From Halorussus gelatinilyticus (GTDB lineage Archaea; Halobacteriota; Halobacteria; Halobacteriales; Haladaptataceae), in assembly GCF_023238445.1 (NCBI RefSeq), contig NZ_CP096658.1, positions 2,666,001-2,730,000 of the forward strand: a stretch of DNA of 64,000 nucleotides. The letters are read 5' to 3'. The notes under the pieces were generated by a model. It was not told the DNA's origin and ran no database searches. It saw only the letters and a program-made list of their open reading frames with translations. Below, in pieces: positions 60,463 through 64,000 of this stretch (within the stretch, counting starts at the first letter, position 1; every line of letters begins with the position of its first letter). The position numbers were made by a program, and so were the translations under genes.

Positions 60463-60903
60463 TCACTCGCGCCCACTGCCGTCGTCGCCTCCGTTCCGGT
60501 GGTCACGACCCCGTTCGTCGGGTTCGTTCGGGCCGTCGTGTCCATCTCGACCGTCGCGTTCCTCTCGCTCGTCCGCATCCACGTGGTCGAGTCCGCCGCC
60601 GCCGAGCGGCGACATCTCGGGGTCGAACTCGCCGGACTGGTCGGGGTCGGGCGACTGCTCGTCGTCCCGCCCCGAGCGGTTCGGTTCGCCCGAGGGCATA
60701 TCGACGTACTCCTCGACCGGCGAGCGCAACCGGTAGCCCAGTGCGATGAAGATACCGCCGAGAATGATTCGCAGGACGACGTACGGCGAAGTCACGGCGA
60801 ACTCTCCGGTCACGACGCCGCCGTGGAGCGCCTCGCCCACGAGGAGCGCCCCGACCACGAGCAACACCGTACTCAGCATCGCCAAGAGCCGTACTGAAGT
60901 CAC
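60463..60903 (-). CDS. Two-helix membrane protein with acidic cytoplasmic tail
   Basis: 146 residues from GTG. Two predicted helices (LLAMLSTVLLVVGALLVGEA, PYVVLRIILGGIFIALGYRL) are followed by about 75 residues of Asp/Glu/Gly/Arg-rich low-complexity sequence. First gene of the minus-strand group 59414-60903, with 41 nt to the next gene. Unknown function. Confidence 0.65.
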   Translation of the reverse strand: MTSVRLLAMLSTVLLVVGALLVGEALHGGVVTGEFAVTSPYVVLRIILGGIFIALGYRLRSPVEEYVDMPSGEPNRSGRDDEQSPDPDQSGEFDPEMSPLGGGGLDHVDADEREERDGRDGHDGPNEPDERGRDHRNGGDDGSGRE

Positions 60904-61239
60904 GAACGGGGGTTGCGAGGCCCGGAAGTTACGCCTTCCGGTTTTTCGACGGGAAGGCCGGCTATCGCCGTCGGACCCGGTCTACAGAACCGTCAGTCGG
61001 CGAGAAACGCCGCGTTGTCGGACCGGCGACCACGCGACAACGATGAAAAATCGGACCAAAGTTTCTGGACCGGGATTCGGCCAGCGATTCGAGCTAGCGA
61101 CCGACGGCAACGTATCACGTTTCTATCCTGTCGGCCATAATTTTGATTATCCCTCCATTGAGCATGTAACGTAAACTATGACGATGTATCTGTTCTCTGT
61201 TACAAGGTTTTTTGCGTCATTAGCCGAGGGGAGTAGCCA
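60904..61239. other. Intergenic region before the secretion ATPase gene
   Basis: About 335 bp between divergent genes. It holds a hairpin followed by T5 on the plus strand (60922-60946) and an unusually AT-rich stretch (about 61137-61220) with words such as CATAATTTTGATTATC, likely the promoter area of the ATPase gene. A GAGGGGAG site precedes that gene's ATG. No gene supported. Confidence 0.5.
60922..60946 (+). terminator. Hairpin plus T5, terminator-like, without an obvious upstream gene
   Basis: CCGGAAG (60922-60928), loop TTACGC, CTTCCGG (60935-60941), then TTTTT. It is oriented on the plus strand, but the neighbouring gene is transcribed away on the minus strand, so it has no obvious transcript to end. 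Confidence 0.35.
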
Positions 61240-64000
61240 ATGAGCGACGAACGGGACGCCGGGGGTGACGCCTCCGACGAGGAACCACGGCGGGGCGACT
61301 CGGTCCGCGACCGGCCGGACAGCGACGGGAGCGACCGACACGCGCGCGACGATTCGGAATCCGGAGGCGTGGACGGGGCGACTGACGAAGGCACAGACGC
61401 ATCGACCGACGATACCGAGGCTGACGGTATCGAGTCCGGCGATAACGAGAGTGACAACGCCGAGTTCGACGATACCGGAACCGACGACGAAGGGAGCGAC
61501 GCGGCGGCCGACGACGCCGCTGACGACTCCGACGACGTCGAGGCGGAGGGTGAGTCCGACGAGAGTGACTCCGACGAGGGTGACTCCGAGGAGTCCAGCG
61601 ATAGCGAGTCGGATGCCGACGAGAACAGTTCAGCGGGTGACGCGGACGACGCGGACGGAGACCCCGACGACGAAACCGAGGGGCCGCGCTCGCTCGAACT
61701 CAGCGACGAGAAACTCGCCAGCGCGGGCGTCACGGTCGGCGAGTACGACTGGGAGGAGTTCAAAGAGGAGTTCTTCTACGAGAACGGGAGTCCGCCGACC
61801 AACTGGCGCGGGAAGGCCCGGCCCTTCGACCCCGAGGAGTACCTCGGTTACGACCCCGACGAGATCCCCGACCTGGTCGAGGAAGGCGCGGAGACCGCCG
61901 CGGGCCTGAGTGCGTACTTCGAAGCGTACCTCGACCCCGAGGAGACGCCGGTCGCGCTCGGCGAGTACCTCTGGGAACACTTCCGGTACGAGTACTACTA
62001 CGACGGCGAGGGGATGGCGCTCCCACGCGACGACGAGGGCGATGTCGTCCCCTTCGACCGGAGCGAGTGGCTCGGCCACGACGACGTCGGGGCCAGCGTC
62101 TTCGAGGCCGGATGCGCCGTCACCGACCTCAGCGCCTCGTTCGAGGCGTGGCTCGACCCCGCGACGACGCCCGTCACGAAGGGCGAGTACTACTGGGAAC
62201 ACTTCAAGTACGAGTACTACTACACCGACACCGACGTCACCGCGCCCGAGCGACCGCGGGACGACGAGGGCGAAATCGAGCGCTTCGAGAAGGAGGAGTG
62301 GCTCGGCTTCCCCGAGGAGGACCTCGAATCACTCCTCGCGGAGGGCGCACACGACGCGCGAAAGCTCCTCGAAATCGAGGACGAGCGCACCCTCGACGTG
62401 CCCGAGGAGTTAGACGAGGACGCCTTCTTCTCGACCGTCGAGGGCCACACCACGCTGGTCAATCGCTACGACCTCGAAAAGGAGGTCGCGCTCCCGAAGA
62501 AACGCCACTTCCGGGAGGTTGACCGCTACTGGGTCAACAAGCCCTACTCGTTCGTCGTCATCTTCCACTCCGCGAAGGAGAACGAGACCAAGTACTATCT
62601 CGTCGAGCCGTACTGCACCCCCATCGAGGACGACCTCAAGGAGTTCCTGACGAAGAAGCTTCGCTCCTCGATAAAGTACTCCAGCGACGACGTGGTGGTC
62701 GAAGCCGAAGACGAAGAGCGCGCCGAAGTCATCGAGCGCGAGGCCCTGCAACTGCTCGCGCGCTACGACCTCTACGCCGAGAACGACGGCGAGCGCGCCG
62801 AGCAGCTGAAGGAACTGCTCGACCGCTACGACGAGACCCGAGACGCCGTGAACGCCTACGTCGAACGCCTCCGCGAGGAGACCGACGAGGCGTTCGAACC
62901 GGTCCGGGAGTTCGTCGAAGAGCGCCGCGAGCGACGCGCCGAGGCGGCCGACCGGGGGGATAGCGCAGAAGACGGCGAAGCCGAACCCGGAGACGCGGCG
63001 GAAACCGACCCGGAAGCGGTCGAGGGGGTCGAAGCGTCGCCGGACGTCGACGAGCAGACCGACCCCGACGCCGCGACCGACGGCGAGGAGATCGCCGCGG
63101 ACGGGGGCGCGGTCGGCGACGACCCGGACGCGGGGACCGACGCCGAAGTCGAGTCGCCCGGCGAACCGGACGCGGCCGTCGCGTCCGCGACTCCCGGCGA
63201 CGAGGTGACTGACTCGGACGAGGCGGCCGCGGACGCCGACCGACCCGCGCCGTGGAATCCCGACGAACCGGACGAGGAGAGCGACCTCCCGGCGACGACC
63301 GACGAGGCGACCGAACCGCGCATCCGACTCGACGAGTACTTAGACCTCGACTTCGAGGCTGAGGGGAGCCTCCGTGAGCAGGTCCGGGCCGCGGTCGAGG
63401 CCAAAATCGCGGCGTTGGAACCCGACGAGGAGGGCGGACTCGACGGCATCGCGGTCCGGCCCGAACCGGTCCTCATCGAAGAGGACAGCGACGACCTCTC
63501 GGAGTATCAGGCCGAGAAGCTGCTCTACTACCTCCGGCGGGACTTCGTGGGCTACGAGCGCATCGACGGCATCAAGCACGACATCAACGTCGAGGACATC
63601 TCCTGCGACGGGTACAACTCGCCGGTCTTCGTCTACCACACCGACTACGAGCAGGTCATCACGAACGTCTACCACGGGAAGGACGAACTGGACGACTTCG
63701 TGGTCAAGATGGCCCAGCGGTCGGGCAAGGGCATCAGCAAGCGCCAACCGCAGGTGGACGCCACCCTGCCGGACGGCTCGCGCGCACAGCTCACCCTCGG
63801 CCGCGAAGTGTCGGACCACGGGACCAACTACACCATCCGGCAGTTCAAGGACGTGCCGTTCACCCCGGTAGACCTCGTGAACTGGAACACGTTCTCGCTC
63901 GAAGAGATGGCGTTCATGTGGCTCGCCATCGAGAACCACAAGTCGCTCATCTTCGCCGGGGGTACCGCGTCCGGGAAGACCACCAGCCTGAACGCGGTCT
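61240..64000 (+). CDS. PilB/GspE-type secretion (type IV pilus) ATPase, N-terminal 920 residues
   Basis: Runs off the right edge. Residues 1-150 are almost all Asp/Glu/Ser/Gly/Ala. Residues 167-385 contain three tandem units of about 74 residues (start motif GEYxWExF). A conserved N-terminal ATPase domain follows (RYWVNKPYSFVVIFHSAKEN...LVEPY), then an acidic linker (about 565-690), then the core: DINVEDISCDGYNSPVFVYH, TLPDGSRAQLTLG and Walker A GGTASGKTT at 907-915. This matches archaeal PilB/TadA-like motors that power pilus assembly. The ATG at 61240 has GAGGGGAG upstream. Walker B and the His box lie beyond the window. Confidence 0.88.
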   Translation, partial: MSDERDAGGDASDEEPRRGDSVRDRPDSDGSDRHARDDSESGGVDGATDEGTDASTDDTEADGIESGDNESDNAEFDDTGTDDEGSDAAADDAADDSDDVEAEGESDESDSDEGDSEESSDSESDADENSSAGDADDADGDPDDETEGPRSLELSDEKLASAGVTVGEYDWEEFKEEFFYENGSPPTNWRGKARPFDPEEYLGYDPDEIPDLVEEGAETAAGLSAYFEAYLDPEETPVALGEYLWEHFRYEYYYDGEGMALPRDDEGDVVPFDRSEWLGHDDVGASVFEAGCAVTDLSASFEAWLDPATTPVTKGEYYWEHFKYEYYYTDTDVTAPERPRDDEGEIERFEKEEWLGFPEEDLESLLAEGAHDARKLLEIEDERTLDVPEELDEDAFFSTVEGHTTLVNRYDLEKEVALPKKRHFREVDRYWVNKPYSFVVIFHSAKENETKYYLVEPYCTPIEDDLKEFLTKKLRSSIKYSSDDVVVEAEDEERAEVIEREALQLLARYDLYAENDGERAEQLKELLDRYDETRDAVNAYVERLREETDEAFEPVREFVEERRERRAEAADRGDSAEDGEAEPGDAAETDPEAVEGVEASPDVDEQTDPDAATDGEEIAADGGAVGDDPDAGTDAEVESPGEPDAAVASATPGDEVTDSDEAAADADRPAPWNPDEPDEESDLPATTDEATEPRIRLDEYLDLDFEAEGSLREQVRAAVEAKIAALEPDEEGGLDGIAVRPEPVLIEEDSDDLSEYQAEKLLYYLRRDFVGYERIDGIKHDINVEDISCDGYNSPVFVYHTDYEQVITNVYHGKDELDDFVVKMAQRSGKGISKRQPQVDATLPDGSRAQLTLGREVSDHGTNYTIRQFKDVPFTPVDLVNWNTFSLEEMAFMWLAIENHKSLIFAGGTASGKTTSLNAV
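61738..62395 (+). repeat. Three tandem units of about 74 residues inside the secretion ATPase gene
   Basis: The motif GEY-x-W-E-x-F recurs at residues 167, 241 and 315, an exact period of 74. Each unit ends with a E(Y/W)LG word (residues 200, 276, 353) and an acidic helix containing E(G/A). The units differ enough to be old duplications. Confidence 0.75.

Noticed and set aside
1-64000. CRISPR arrays, insertion sequences, rRNA genes and cdc6-type origins
   Set aside because: No regularly spaced repeats, transposase motifs, rRNA sequence or Orc1/Cdc6 gene were seen anywhere in the window.

Overview
The window is about 64 kb of a GC-rich chromosome from a halophilic archaeon (class Halobacteria). 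The evidence is strongly acidic proteins, Tat rather than Sec signals on exported proteins, TATA boxes about 30 nt upstream of leaderless ATG/GTG starts, an archaeal initiator tRNA, and haloarchaea-specific families (Bat/HTH_10 regulator, HalOD1, an 11-subunit complex I without NuoEFG). The genus cannot be fixed from the sequence alone. No CRISPR array, rRNA, insertion sequence or replication origin was found.

Layout. 1-3.5 kb: nucleoside salvage (end of an ABC permease, cytidine deaminase, uridine phosphorylase) and a methyltransferase. 3.5-9.8 kb: tandem universal stress protein, aminotransferase, lumazine synthase, an Agl23-like GT-C membrane protein, and purK-purE. 10.4-21 kb: a complete nuoA-B-CD-H-I-J1-J2-K-L-M-N operon. 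21-33.8 kb: an RCK_N-DHH phosphoesterase, acetyl-CoA synthetase, a Tat-exported amidase, methylmalonyl-CoA mutase large subunit, an ABC-2 exporter, a CBS-ParB/SerK-fold protein, an acyl-CoA ligase and a HAD hydrolase. 34-40 kb: a branched-chain amino-acid type (Liv) ABC transporter with an overlapping thioredoxin-like gene. 40-50 kb: esterase, Trm9-like methyltransferase, tRNA-Gly(UCC) with a duplicated 3' end, a P19-like metal protein, a 1101-residue Bat-type sensor/regulator with HalOD1 and zinc-finger proteins behind it, a DUF2298 membrane protein and initiator tRNA-Met. 50-58 kb: a DJ-1/PfpI protein and a complete Dpp/Opp peptide transporter. 58-61 kb: small uncharacterised membrane proteins. 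61.2 kb to the end: the N-terminal 920 residues of a PilB-type secretion/pilus ATPase.

How the parts fit. The gene set suggests a respiring heterotroph. Peptides, branched-chain amino acids and nucleosides are imported by ABC systems; acetate and fatty acids are activated by two AMP-forming ligases; propionyl units enter through methylmalonyl-CoA mutase; and electrons reach the quinone pool through a complex I that lacks the NADH-oxidising module.

Points most worth following up: the perfect 45-bp direct repeat at the tRNA-Gly 3' end; three tandem units of about 74 residues in the secretion ATPase N-terminus; a leaderless 16-codon mini-ORF that overlaps the start of livH; a peptidoglycan-amidase-like enzyme in a lineage without peptidoglycan, behind a perfect inverted repeat; an RCK_N-DHH fusion that is a candidate c-di-AMP/nanoRNA hydrolase; a DppF whose signature C-terminal motif is split by about 105 residues; and two unlinked members of an uncharacterised small-protein family.
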